NCBI RefSeq assembly: GCF_015553355.1
Contig: NZ_JADNGN010000001.1
Coordinates: 75,388 to 139,387, forward strand
Direction of reading: 5' to 3'
Origin: Collinsella aerofaciens
Lineage (GTDB): Bacteria; Actinomycetota; Coriobacteriia; Coriobacteriales; Coriobacteriaceae
DNA: 64,000 nucleotides
A model generated the notes under the pieces. That model searched no databases and had not been told where the DNA came from. It saw only the letters and a program-made list of their open reading frames with translations. The stretch's first letter is position 1, and every line of letters starts with the position of its first letter. Positions 37,104 through 48,810 of the stretch are shown piece by piece. The position numbers and the translations under genes were made by a program.

Positions 37104-38045
37104 CTAGGCCAAGAACTCCTTGGTGGTCGCCATGATGTTGGCGGCGTCCAGGCCGTACTTGTGCAGGAGCTCGGCACCCGGGCCAGACTCACCGAAGGTG
37201 TCGTTGACGCCGATCTTCTTGAGCGGCGTCGGGCACTGCTCGCACAGGACGTCGGCAACGGCGCTGCCCAGGCCACCGATCACAGAGTGCTCCTCGACGG
37301 TCACGACGTGGCCGGTCTTGGTGGCGCTCTTGACGATCAGGTCGGCATCGATGGGCTTGATGGTGTGCATGTTGATGACCTCGGCATCGATGCCCTCGGC
37401 AGCAAGCTGCTCAGCGGCCTCGAGCGCCTCGCCGACCATCAGGCCGCAGGCGATGATGGTGACGTCGGTGCCCTCGCGCATGACGATGCCCTTGCCCACC
37501 TCGAACTTGTAGGTCTCGGGGTCGTTGATAACCGGCGAGGCCAGACGGGCGAAGCGCATGTACACGGGGCCGTCGCACTCGTAGGCGGCGCGCGTCACGG
37601 CACGGGCCTCGATGTCGTCGGCGGGAACGATCACGGTCATGCCGGGGATGACGCGCATGAGGGCGATATCCTCGCAGCACTGGTGCGTGGCGCCATCCTC
37701 GCCCACCGAGATACCGGCGTGCGTGGCACCGATCTTAACGTTAAGGTGCGGATAGCCGATGGAGTTGCGGACCTGCTCAAAGGCGCGGCCGGCGGCAAAC
37801 ATGGCAAAGCTGCTCGCGAAGGCGACGCGGCCGGTGGTTGCGATACCGGCGGCAACACCCATCAGGTTGCTCTCGGCGATGCCCACATCGAAGAAGCGGT
37901 CGGGGCAGGCGGCCTTAAACTTGCCGGTCTGCGTGGCGGCGGCCAAGTCGGCGTCGAGGACCACAAAGTCATCGTGCTCGTTGGCGAGCTCGACGAGGGC
38001 CTCGCCGTAGCTTACGCGCGTGGCGATTTTCTTGACGTCTGCCAT
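37104..38045 (-). CDS. transketolase C-terminal subunit (pyrimidine-binding)
   Basis: 313 residues: the second half of a transketolase, with the pyrimidine-binding domain (SYGEALVELANEHDDFVVLDADLAAAT, FDVGIAESNLMGVAAGIA) and the C-terminal transketolase domain. It pairs with the N-terminal subunit encoded one base upstream; together they transfer two-carbon units in the pentose phosphate pathway. The start ATG at 38045 follows the previous stop TAG by one base (TAGGATG), so translation is coupled. Split transketolases of this kind are common in archaea and some bacteria. Confidence 0.93.
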   Translation of the reverse strand: MADVKKIATRVSYGEALVELANEHDDFVVLDADLAAATQTGKFKAACPDRFFDVGIAESNLMGVAAGIATTGRVAFASSFAMFAAGRAFEQVRNSIGYPHLNVKIGATHAGISVGEDGATHQCCEDIALMRVIPGMTVIVPADDIEARAVTRAAYECDGPVYMRFARLASPVINDPETYKFEVGKGIVMREGTDVTIIACGLMVGEALEAAEQLAAEGIDAEVINMHTIKPIDADLIVKSATKTGHVVTVEEHSVIGGLGSAVADVLCEQCPTPLKKIGVNDTFGESGPGAELLHKYGLDAANIMATTKEFLA

Positions 38046-38046
38046 C

Positions 38047-38877
38047 CTAGAGCTCCTCTCCGGCGGCCGTGAGCTCTGCCATGGCCTGCTCAAACTGTTC
38101 ATCGTTGGGGGCCTTACCGTGCCAACCCACCTGGTTCTCCATAAAGGAGACGCCCTTGCCCTTCGTGGTCTCAGCGATAATGGCGGTCGGCTGACCCTTG
38201 GTGGCGCGGGCCTCGGCAAAGGCGGCGCGGATCTGGTCGAAGTCGTTGCCGTCGGCGAGCTCCACCACATGGAACTTGAAGGCGCGGAACTTGTCGGCGA
38301 GCGGCATGGGGTCGTTGACCTCCTCGACGGGGCCATCGATCTGCAGGCCGTTATGGTCGACGATCACGCAGAGGTTGTCGAGCTGCTGGTTGCCGGCAAA
38401 CATGGCGGCCTCCCAGACCTGGCCCTCCTCGCTCTCGCCATCGCCCAGCAGGGCGTACGTGCGGTAAGTATCGCCCCAGTGCTTGGCGGCAACCGCCATG
38501 CCCACGGCGGCGGAGATGCCCTGGCCCAGCGAGCCGGTGGACATATCGACGCCCGGAGTGTCGTTCATGTTGGGATGGCCCTGCAGGTGACTGCCGATGT
38601 GGCGCAGCGTCTCGAGATCCTCCTTGGGGAAGAATCCGCGCTCGGCGAGCACGGCGTACAGACCAGGCGCGCAGTGACCCTTGGAAAGCACGAAGCGATC
38701 GCGGTCGGCCTTGCGGGGGTCGGCAGGGTCGACGTTCATTTCCTCAAAGTACAGATAGGTCATGATGTCGGCAGCGCCGAGCGAACCGCCCGGATGGCCG
38801 GACTTGGCAGCGTGCACGCCGGTGACGATGCCCTTCCTTACCTCGTTGGCAACCTTTTTGAGCTCTTCGTCGCTCAT
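38047..38877 (-). CDS. transketolase N-terminal subunit (TPP-binding)
   Basis: 276 residues containing the thiamine pyrophosphate-binding half. The cofactor motif is GDGESEEGQVWEAAMFAGNQQLDNL...DHN, and the start has SDEELKKVANEVRKGIV with the later GHPGGSLGAAD substrate loop. It needs the adjacent C-terminal subunit for activity. AGGAAGG precedes the ATG at 38877. It heads the two-gene unit. Confidence 0.93.
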   Translation of the reverse strand: MSDEELKKVANEVRKGIVTGVHAAKSGHPGGSLGAADIMTYLYFEEMNVDPADPRKADRDRFVLSKGHCAPGLYAVLAERGFFPKEDLETLRHIGSHLQGHPNMNDTPGVDMSTGSLGQGISAAVGMAVAAKHWGDTYRTYALLGDGESEEGQVWEAAMFAGNQQLDNLCVIVDHNGLQIDGPVEEVNDPMPLADKFRAFKFHVVELADGNDFDQIRAAFAEARATKGQPTAIIAETTKGKGVSFMENQVGWHGKAPNDEQFEQAMAELTAAGEEL

Positions 38878-39084
38878 TGTGCCTTCCTTTCATCCTCATT
38901 AGACAAAATGCGCACGGCACCGAAGGTAATCCCAACACAGCCGCAATGCACGTACGTCATTCATTATGCTGGAAACTGATGGCTTTACCAGAGTTTTTAT
39001 CATTATTTGAACAATTTAGCAGGCAGAACCGCTGATGAAACGGTTTATCAATGTGAACGTCTTTTGGATGGAACGCGATCGACC

Positions 39085-39975
39085 CTACGCGCTAATGTCC
39101 TTGAATCCCTCGCCGAAGGCTTCCGTAACGTCAGCGACCGTCACGATGGCGTGAGGATCGCGCTCGCGCACGATCGTCTTGAGGGTATTGAGCTCTCGAC
39201 GGCTCACGATGACCATAATCACCGGCTTCTCGGCACCCGAATACATGCCAGTCGCCTTAAACTTGGTACAACCACGACCCAGACCATACATGATATCGGC
39301 AGCGATATCAGGGAACTTGTCCGAGATGATGAGTACCATACGGCGTTTGTTGCCACCATCGACCACGGCATCGATCACGTAGCCGCTAATGACCATCGAA
39401 AGGCCTGCATACAGTGCGTTTTCGATTGAAAAGACCGGAGCCGACAGCGCACACACGGCAACATCGATCGCCATGACGGTCGAGCCCACCGGCAGCGAGG
39501 TGTTACGCGAGATGATTTGGCCAATCGTGTCCGAGCCGCCGGTGTTGGCGCCGGCGCGCAACACCATGCCGTAACCGATGCCCGTAATAATGCCGCCCCA
39601 CATGGCAGGGAGCATCAGGTCCGCATCCGCCAGAGGTGCTACAAACGGGGCGAACAGATCGGTAAAGAAGCCCAGCAGCACAAAGCCCGTCGCGGTCTGC
39701 ACCACGTAGAACATGCCGCCCTCGCGCATAACGACCAGCAACAGCAAGGCGTTCATCACGATCGTCTGAATACCAACGGGAAGTGACAGGCCGCGCGTTG
39801 CGCCGACCGCCTGGATAATGGTGGCAAGGCCCGTAACGCCACCGGCAGCAAGGCCGTTGGGAATCAAAAACAGGTCGGTCGCAATAGCGGCCAGAGCGCA
39901 CCCCAACATAATCTGGGGCAGGTCGTGAAAGAAGTTCATCGAAAGAATGCGCTTGATGTCCAGACGATATGCCAT
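39085..39975 (-). CDS. YitT-family membrane protein with DUF2179 domain
   Basis: 296 residues with about five or six transmembrane helices (for example FFHDLPQIMLGCALAAIATDLFLIPNGLAAGGVTGLATI) and a C-terminal cytosolic DUF2179 domain from about residue 210 (KFKATGMYSGAEKPVIMVIVSRRELNTLK). The physiological role of YitT proteins is not known. The ATG at 39975 follows GGGAGG by four bases. A terminator-like hairpin ends three bases before that ribosome site. Confidence 0.88.
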   Translation of the reverse strand: MAYRLDIKRILSMNFFHDLPQIMLGCALAAIATDLFLIPNGLAAGGVTGLATIIQAVGATRGLSLPVGIQTIVMNALLLLVVMREGGMFYVVQTATGFVLLGFFTDLFAPFVAPLADADLMLPAMWGGIITGIGYGMVLRAGANTGGSDTIGQIISRNTSLPVGSTVMAIDVAVCALSAPVFSIENALYAGLSMVISGYVIDAVVDGGNKRRMVLIISDKFPDIAADIMYGLGRGCTKFKATGMYSGAEKPVIMVIVSRRELNTLKTIVRERDPHAIVTVADVTEAFGEGFKDISA

Positions 39976-39987
39976 GCTGCCTCCCTC

Positions 39988-40016
39988 AAAAAAGCGCACC
40001 CCATCGGATGCGCTTT
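39988..40016 (-). promoter_or_regulatory. terminator-like hairpin directly before the YitT ribosome site (possible attenuator)
   Basis: On the minus strand AAAGCGCA and TGCGCTTT form an 8-bp stem and are followed by TTTTTT. The run ends three bases before GGGAGG of the yitT-like gene. It could be the prfB terminator, an attenuator for the YitT gene, or both. Confidence 0.6.
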
Positions 40017-40053
40017 GAACTTCTTCTTGTATTCGATTCTACCGATTCGCCGG

Positions 40054-40080
40054 ACAAAAACCACCCCTGCGCAGGGTTTG
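40054..40080 (-). terminator. possible prfB terminator
   Basis: On the minus strand CCCTGCGCAGGG is followed by GTGGTTTTTGTC. The stem is short but GC-rich and lies about 64 bases after the prfB stop. Confidence 0.4.
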
Positions 40081-40143
40081 CTCTGGATACAAAACCACAC
40101 TGCTCGGAGGGTTTTAATCCATTTCCACATAAACCCGGGCGGT

Positions 40144-41291
40144 TTAAGCAGACGGGGTCTCCGCGTCAGCGTTGCCGGTAGCCCAGCGATGGTAGCCAAT
40201 AACAAACGGGTCCAGGTCGCCATCGTCAAGAACGGCCTCGACATTGCTGGTCTCCACACCCGAGCGCAGATCCTTGACCATCTGGTACGGGTAGAGCACG
40301 TAGCTGCGAATCTGGTTGCCGAAACCAATCGTGGTCTTGGGTCCGCGAATCTCATCGAGCGCCTCGGCACGCTTCTCGAGCTCAATCTCGTACAGGCGAG
40401 CCTTGAGGATCTGCATGCACGCGGCCTTGTTCTGGATCTGGCTGCGCTCGTTTTGGCAGGTGACCACAATGCCGCTGGGGAAATGCGTCACGCGCACGGC
40501 GGAGTCGGTGGTGTTAACGCCCTGGCCGCCCGGGCCGCTCGCGTGGTACACGTCCACGCGGATGTCATCGGGACTGATCTCGATGTCGATATCATCGGGT
40601 AGCACGGGGATGACCTCGACGCCGGCAAACGTGGTCTGGCGGCGCTTCTTGTCGTCGGTGGGGCTGATGCGAACCAAGCGGTGGACGCCGGCCTCGGCGC
40701 GCAGCATGCCAAATGCGTCCTTGCCCTCGACAGTAAAGGTCGCGCGGTCGATGCCGATGACCTCGGCTGCGGGACAGTCGTTGATGGTGACCTTCCAGCC
40801 GCGACGCTGGCAGTACTTCATGTACATCTTAAAGAGCATGAAGGTCCAGTCCTGGGCCTCCAGACCACCCTGTCCGGGCTTGATGGTCACAATGGCATCG
40901 CCGTGATCGAACTCACCGGTAAACCAGCTCGAAAGCTCAAGCTCATCGATGGCACGGGCCAGGCGCTCAGCCGTGGCTGTAGCCTCCTCGCGAAGGGCGA
41001 CGGCGTCGGGGTCATCCCCCATCTCCTCGGCAAGCTCCAGCGCGGCGCGGGCATCGGAAAGCTCGCCGCGCGCGGTGTCCACGGCAGCGATATCTTCCTT
41101 GGTACGCGCGATCTCCTCCATGGTGGCACGGGCGGCGTCGGCGTCATCCCAAAAGCCAGGGGCAACACTTTTGGCCTCGAGCTCGGTCACACGGGTACGC
41201 TTCTCGTCCAGGTGGAGATACGACTCGACCTCGCCGAGCCGGTCCGCGAACGCGTCCAGCTCGGCGGGCGTTATCTCTAAAGCCTCAGCCA

Positions 41292-41292
<1 letters not shown>
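40144..41292 (-). CDS. prfB: peptide chain release factor 2, with SPT in place of SPF
   Basis: 382 residues in one uninterrupted frame, so the usual programmed frameshift of prfB is absent. The GGQ motif is present (ASGPGGQGVNTTDSAVR) and the domain-2 region reads VRISPTDDKKRRQTTF, where RF2 proteins normally have SPF as the codon-recognition tripeptide. It terminates translation at UGA and UAA. The ATG at 41292 overlaps the secA stop by one base (TAATG), so translation is coupled to secA. Confidence 0.92.
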
Positions 41293-44099
<2,807 letters not shown>

Positions 44100-44228
44100 G
44101 TGGTTTTCCTTTTTGGCCATCGCCCACGCCGTGCAGCTGCGGGCGAGTTAAACACAGATGATTGTACTTTAGCCAAACAAGACGCGGCCTATACGGTCGA
44201 CCTCGACCGCCACGTAATAACTACGACC

Positions 44229-44330
44229 AACCTGCCACAATGGGACAGGTTAATTATGCCAGGTTTTATCTGGGCAAACGCTGCCTCTCTGCCATTTGGT
44301 GCAATGGAGGCAGGTTGGTTTGCACCGATA
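44229..44330. repeat. GGGACAGGTT repeat cluster between rpmE and secA
   Basis: The first part (44229..44267) matches 32097..32137 with arms AACCTGCCACAAT and ATTATGCCAGGTT. A second element follows with GGTGCAA and TTGCACC at 44298..44326 around GGAGGCAGG, resembling the csoR-end cluster at 13275. No coding sequence. Confidence 0.7.
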
Positions 44331-44371
44331 AAAAGAAAAGGGCCGCGCACCCAAACGGATGCACGGCCCTT
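44331..44371 (-). terminator. terminator after rpmE
   Basis: On the minus strand AAGGGCCG and CGGCCCTT form the stem, followed by TTTTCTTTTT. It lies about 36 bases after the rpmE stop. Confidence 0.88.
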
Positions 44372-44406
44372 ATGCCATGAATGCGAGCGATTCCTCGGCG
44401 AGCTAT

Positions 44407-44832
44407 TTACTCAGCAGCCTCGGTGGTCTCGGCCTCGGCAGCGGCCTCCTCGACGGGAGCCTCTGCGGGAGCCTCGGCGGCCTGCTTGGCAGCCTCCTCG
44501 GCAAACTTAGCAGCACGCTTGGCCTTCTCGGCAGCCTTAGCCTCAGCGGCGGCCTTGCGAGCGGCCTCGGCCTCAGCAGCCTTGGCAGCCTTGGCAGCCT
44601 TGGCCTCCTCGGCCTTCTTGAGCTGGGCGGCAGCGGCGCCACCGAACTTGTCGGCGAAGCGCTGGACGCGTCCACCGGTGTCGACGAACTTCTGCTGGCC
44701 GGTGTAGAACGGGTGGCACTCGTTGCAAAGCTCGACCTTCATCTCGGACACGGTAGCGTGCGTCTTGAAGGTGTTGCCGCAGGAGCACGTCACCGTGCAC
44801 TCGACATACTGGGGATGGATACCCTGCTTCAT
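44407..44832 (-). CDS. rpmE: ribosomal protein L31 with a long C-terminal extension
   Basis: 141 residues; L31 is usually about 70. The zinc-binding pairs CSCG and CNEC are present, followed by the family's [24 protein letters not shown]. From about residue 75 the sequence becomes Ala/Glu/Lys-rich ([20 protein letters not shown]) and ends acidic, with no known function. AAGGAG precedes the ATG. Two hairpins in the leader could be an autoregulatory ribosomal-protein site. Confidence 0.93.
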   Translation of the reverse strand: MKQGIHPQYVECTVTCSCGNTFKTHATVSEMKVELCNECHPFYTGQQKFVDTGGRVQRFADKFGGAAAAQLKKAEEAKAAKAAKAAEAEAARKAAAEAKAAEKAKRAAKFAEEAAKQAAEAPAEAPVEEAAAEAETTEAAE

Positions 44833-44854
44833 GGTAGGACTCCTTATTGGTCAG

Positions 44855-44903
44855 GCGCTGGTTACCGATCAGCGCATAAGGCGTCTTGGTTTCCGACCAA
44901 GAC
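44855..44903 (-). promoter_or_regulatory. double-hairpin leader of rpmE
   Basis: On the minus strand the distal hairpin is GTCTTGGT-CGGAA-ACCAAGAC and the proximal one GCGCTG-ATCGGTAAC-CAGCGC, both with CGGNAA-like loops, ending about 20 bases before the start codon. Ribosomal-protein leader RNAs upstream of L31 genes have been described in Actinobacteria; I cannot verify that this belongs to one of those families. Confidence 0.5.
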
Positions 44904-45178
44904 AACAAACTCGGCTATGGTACCACGGCACCACGTGTCCCACAAAAGGTTCACGGCCTTTCCGCTCAATGTGTTCGGCTGAGATCGGAAATCAACCCAA
45001 CACGAGCCGGACACGCGCCAGACGGCTCTTCCCCGTACGGCCTTCCCCCTTACGCTCATGTTGCAGGCATGTAACGCCGCAGCGAGCGCGCCTTTTTTGC
45101 GCCAGACAGGTACAATGATGAACACTGTACCGTAGCGGAGCGCCCCGCGCGCGCCGCAATCACGCGAAAGGGTTTCCC
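44904..45178. other. divergent intergenic region, rpmE / ACT protein
   Basis: About 275 bases between the divergent rpmE leader and the ACT gene. A TACAAT at 45111..45116 may be a -10 element for the ACT gene, with no convincing -35. Nothing else is recognised. Confidence 0.4.
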
Positions 45179-45466
45179 ATGGCCGAGATCTCGTCCTCCC
45201 GTATCGTCATCACCGTCCTTGGCAAGAACCGCCCCGGCATCGTCGCCGGCGTCACCCGTGTTCTGGGCGAGGCCAACGTCGACATCCGCGACATTACGCA
45301 GTCCATTATCGAGGACATCTTCACCATGACCATGCTGGCCGATACCGCCGAGTCCAAGCTCGACTTCGCCGAGCTGCAGAAGGCGCTGGCCGAGGCCGGC
45401 GAGCTTTCGGGCGTCAACGTGTCCATCCAGCGCGAGGACGTCTTCAACTTTATGTACCGCCTGTAG
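45179..45466 (+). CDS. ACT-domain protein (UPF0237/GcvR-like)
   Basis: 95 residues in a single ACT domain: SSRIVITVLGKNRPGIVAGVTRVLGEANVDIRDI. Such small ACT proteins sense amino acids or act as regulators. It is not followed by the UPF0210 partner seen in many bacteria; the next gene is citrate synthase, 77 bases downstream. AAAGGG precedes the ATG. The ligand is unknown. Confidence 0.85.
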   Translation: MAEISSSRIVITVLGKNRPGIVAGVTRVLGEANVDIRDITQSIIEDIFTMTMLADTAESKLDFAELQKALAEAGELSGVNVSIQREDVFNFMYRL

Positions 45467-45543
45467 CGAGCAAGCCGCTCGGGGCAGCTTGACGTCATAT
45501 CGTCCAAGCGCGCGGCCCCAAAGCGGACCGGAGAGGAGCGCGC

Positions 45544-46962
45544 ATGGCCTACGACGCCAAGAAAATCTACTACCGCTTCGACGATCACCTGAGCCGTCTG
45601 GTTCTGGATTACGAGGCGAGCCGTCAGATTTCGCCCGAAAGCGAAAACCTCTACCACGGCCTGCCGACCGCCCCGTACGACGAGGACCTGTTCGTAGAGC
45701 ACAATGTCAAGCGCGGCCTACGCAATGCCGACGGCTCGGGCGTGGTCGCGGGTCTCACTCGTATCTCGGATGTGCACGGCTACAACAAGGTCGACGGAAA
45801 GGTCGTGCCCGATCAGGGCAAGCTCACGCTTCGCGGCTACAGCATCGAGGATCTGGTCAACAATGCCCAGGCCGAGAATCGCTACGGCTACGAGGAAGTC
45901 GCCTATCTGCTTATCACGGGTTCGCTCCCTAACAAGGAAGAGCTCGACGGCTTTTGCGAGCGCCTGGGCGCCTTTAGACATCTGAGCGACGAGTACGTTA
46001 AAGAGTTCCCGATGACCACGGTGTCGTCGAGCATCATGAACGTGCTCCAGCGCGCCGTACTGCTGCTCTACGCCTTCGATGCCGAACCAGACGTGATCAC
46101 GCCCGAGCATGAAATCGACGTCGCCATTTCCATGCTCGCACGTCTCCCGCGCATCGCCGCCTTCGCACACATGGCCTCGGTCGCCAAGCTTCGCGGCTCC
46201 GAGGTTCACGTGCCGCACCCCACGCCCGGTCTCTCCACCGCCGAGACCATCCTACAGGTCCTGCGCGGTGGCATGGCATTCACCCGCGATGAGGCGATGC
46301 TGCTCGACGTGATGCTCATGCTGCATGCAGAGCACGGCGGCGGCAACAACTCCACGTTTGCTTGCCGCGTGCTGTCCTCCTCGGCCACCGACCCGTATTC
46401 CGCTTATGCCGCGGCCATCGGCTCGCTCAAGGGCCCGCGCCACGGCGGTGCCAATGCCAAGGTCGTGTCTATGCACGAGGACATCCGCGCGCATGTCTCC
46501 AACTGGGAGGACGAGGACGAGGTCGCGGCCTACCTGGGCAAGATCCTCGACAAGCAGGCCTTCGACGGCACGGGTCTCATCTACGGCATGGGCCACGCCG
46601 TCTACACGCTGAGCGACCCGCGCGCCGAGGTGTGCCGCCGTTACGCGCGCACACTTGCCGCCAAGAAGGACCTGGGCGATGAGTTCGCGCTCATCGAGCG
46701 CATTGAGCGCCTGGCACCGCAGGTGATGCGCGACCACGGCATGACCAAGCCCATCTGCGCGAACATCGACCTGTACACGGGCTTTATCTACAAGATGCTC
46801 GGCGTACCCGAGACGCTTTTTACGCCGCTATTCGCCGTCGCCCGCATGGCCGGCTGGTCGGCACACCGCATGGAAGAGCTCTTCTGCGCGCACCGTATTA
46901 TTCGCCCGGCCTATCGTCCGGTGATCGAGCCGCTGGAGTACAAGCCGCTCGCCGACCGCTAG
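45544..46962 (+). CDS. citrate synthase
   Basis: 472 residues. The three catalytic residues of citrate synthase are visible: His in MLHAEHGGGNNSTFACRV, His in IYGMGHAVYTLSDPRA and Asp in ANIDLYTGFIYK. It condenses oxaloacetate with acetyl-CoA; 2-methylcitrate synthase is a close alternative that sequence alone does not exclude. GGAGAGGAG precedes the ATG at 45544. A strong terminator follows, so it ends its transcript. Confidence 0.92.
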   Translation: MAYDAKKIYYRFDDHLSRLVLDYEASRQISPESENLYHGLPTAPYDEDLFVEHNVKRGLRNADGSGVVAGLTRISDVHGYNKVDGKVVPDQGKLTLRGYSIEDLVNNAQAENRYGYEEVAYLLITGSLPNKEELDGFCERLGAFRHLSDEYVKEFPMTTVSSSIMNVLQRAVLLLYAFDAEPDVITPEHEIDVAISMLARLPRIAAFAHMASVAKLRGSEVHVPHPTPGLSTAETILQVLRGGMAFTRDEAMLLDVMLMLHAEHGGGNNSTFACRVLSSSATDPYSAYAAAIGSLKGPRHGGANAKVVSMHEDIRAHVSNWEDEDEVAAYLGKILDKQAFDGTGLIYGMGHAVYTLSDPRAEVCRRYARTLAAKKDLGDEFALIERIERLAPQVMRDHGMTKPICANIDLYTGFIYKMLGVPETLFTPLFAVARMAGWSAHRMEELFCAHRIIRPAYRPVIEPLEYKPLADR

Positions 46963-46985
46963 GACGCGGACCGTTATAGAACTCG

Positions 46986-47024
46986 AGCGTGGCCAGGGCA
47001 TCACCGCCCTCGGCCACGCTTTTT
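46986..47024 (+). terminator. terminator after citrate synthase
   Basis: AGCGTGGCC and GGCCACGCT form the stem around a 17-base loop, followed directly by TTTTT. It lies 24 bases after the stop codon. Confidence 0.9.
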
Positions 47025-47049
47025 ATGCCAGTAGAAAGGGCTGCATCAA

Positions 47050-47892
47050 ATGATTGTGTTTTCCGATATGGATGGGACGCTGCTGACGAGCGATAAGCAA
47101 ATGAGCGATGCCACCTGGGCGATGCTCGACGAGCTCGCACGTCGTGGCATCGAGTTTGTACCGTGCACGGGACGTCCGCTGTCGGGCATCTTTGAGCCCA
47201 TCCTCGCCCACCCCGCCGTGCACTATGCCGTCTGCGCTAATGGCGCCAGTATCTGGCAGCTCGACGACGATGTGCCCACCGACGCCTCGCGCGCCACGTG
47301 CATTTTGAGCCGTCCGCTCGATCGCGGCATCGCCCACCGCATCTATCGCATCGCCGCCGGCCATGACGTCACCTTCGATATCTTCGCGGATGGGCAGTGC
47401 TTCCTCCCCCGCTCGCTATACGGGCGTCTGGATGAGTTCTGCGGCGGCGACCCCCACATCGCGGCTTCGCTCAAGCGCACACGAACGCCGATCGACATGA
47501 ATATCGACAGCAAGATCGACGAGGTCGAGACGCTCGAACGCATCGCCATGTACTGGCACGACCCGGCCGATCGCGATGCCATCGCGGCGGTGCTCGACAC
47601 GCTCGGAGGCATTGAGGTCACGCGTTCGTACGCCATGAATATCGAAGTCATGGGTGAAGGCGCCACCAAGGGTACGGCCCTCACGTGGCTATGCGAGCAC
47701 CTGGGCGAGCGTCTCGCCAACGCCTGGGCGTTCGGCGACAACATCAACGACATCCCCATGCTGCAGGCAGCGGGCCACGGCATGGCCATGATCAACGCCG
47801 AGCCCGAAGATCGCGAGGCCGCCGACGCCATCACCGAATACGACAACGACCACGACGGCGTCGCCCGCGCCATCATGACCGCCCTCGCCTAG
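47050..47892 (+). CDS. HAD-superfamily Cof-type phosphatase (first)
   Basis: 280 residues. Motif I is FSDMDGTLLTSD with the two catalytic aspartates; motif IV is WAFGDNINDIPMLQ. The large cap between them places it in the Cof/IIB subfamily, which dephosphorylates small phosphorylated compounds such as sugar phosphates. The substrate is not predictable. GAAAGGG precedes the ATG. Its stop codon TAG is part of a repeat (CTAGTCATTGG) that continues for about 60 bases. Confidence 0.9.
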   Translation: MIVFSDMDGTLLTSDKQMSDATWAMLDELARRGIEFVPCTGRPLSGIFEPILAHPAVHYAVCANGASIWQLDDDVPTDASRATCILSRPLDRGIAHRIYRIAAGHDVTFDIFADGQCFLPRSLYGRLDEFCGGDPHIAASLKRTRTPIDMNIDSKIDEVETLERIAMYWHDPADRDAIAAVLDTLGGIEVTRSYAMNIEVMGEGATKGTALTWLCEHLGERLANAWAFGDNINDIPMLQAAGHGMAMINAEPEDREAADAITEYDNDHDGVARAIMTALA

Positions 47893-48002
47893 TCATTGGC
47901 CAGTCATCGGGAACGTTCTTGAATGACTAGTCGTTGGGGACAGTCTTCGCAAAAAGCTGCAAGGACTGGCCCCCACTGCCGGCGGAAAAGGAACGTCCCC
48001 AA
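47889..48002 (+). repeat. stop-adjacent repeat fused to 48-bp repeat copy 2
   Basis: From 47889 to about 47950 it matches the repeat at the stops of gltD and ade (CTAGTCATTGG...GGGAACGTTCTTGAATGACTAGTCGTTGGGGAC, read as two 27-base units). From 47956 to 48002 it matches the 2251..2298 element. It fills the gap between two convergent HAD genes. Confidence 0.75.
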
Positions 48003-48010
48003 CTGCCGGA

Positions 48011-48805
48011 TCAGGCGAGGCTCTCCAAAACGTGGCGGAGCTCCTGCTGGACGGCGTGGTCGCGGTTGCGCCCCACCACGCGATCGGCAACGGCCTTGAG
48101 CGCGGGGCGTGCATTTTCCATCGCACAACCCGTGCCGACAAAGCGAATGATCTCGTAGTCGTTCATCGAGTCGCCAAACGCCATAACCTCATCGCGCCCA
48201 ATGCCATAATGCTCCGCGAGCTGTGCGATACCCGAAGCCTTCGACACGCCGGGCTGCATAGCATCGATCCACGCGTTACCCGAAGGCGCAAAAGTAAAGA
48301 GCTGACCGAGTTCGCGCTGCAGCACGTACGCACTGTCCATAACGGCACCGTCGTCGCAAAAGATACTCGCTTTGATGATCTTTACGCTGGGATCGGGCAG
48401 CTCCCAAATGCGCTCGGCATTGGGAAGGTCCTTATCGACCTCACGCACGAACTTGCACTCGTCATCGAGCAGGAAGGACTTGGTTCGGTCAAAAAGCGCA
48501 AGATGCAGATTGGGAAACGTCGCGACAGCCTGGGCGAGCCTTCGAATCGCCAGGTGTGAATACACCTCACGGTCTACCATTTTGCCGTCGGCGAAGACCT
48601 GGGCGCCGTTGGCGGCGACAAAGTCCATCTTGTCGCGAACGGGCGCAAAGAACTCGCACAGGCGATCGTAGCGACGACCTGACGATGCGGCGAAATGCAC
48701 GCCATGCTCGTGTAGCGCTAGAATCAGTTCGTAGGTCTCGGGAGGCACCTGGCCGTTTTCGTCAAGCAACGTGCCGTCCATATCGGATGCAATCAGTTTA
48801 AACAT
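48011..48805 (-). CDS. HAD-superfamily Cof-type phosphatase (second)
   Basis: 264 residues. It starts MFKLIASDMDGTLLDENGQVP and has motif IV MAFGDSMNDYEIIRF near the end, with a Cof-type cap in between. It converges on the first HAD gene but is only moderately similar, so they are not a recent duplicate. AAGGGAG eight bases before the ATG is the ribosome site, and it is buried in a leader hairpin. The substrate is unknown. Confidence 0.9.
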   Translation of the reverse strand: MFKLIASDMDGTLLDENGQVPPETYELILALHEHGVHFAASSGRRYDRLCEFFAPVRDKMDFVAANGAQVFADGKMVDREVYSHLAIRRLAQAVATFPNLHLALFDRTKSFLLDDECKFVREVDKDLPNAERIWELPDPSVKIIKASIFCDDGAVMDSAYVLQRELGQLFTFAPSGNAWIDAMQPGVSKASGIAQLAEHYGIGRDEVMAFGDSMNDYEIIRFVGTGCAMENARPALKAVADRVVGRNRDHAVQQELRHVLESLA

Positions 48806-48810
48806 AGAAA

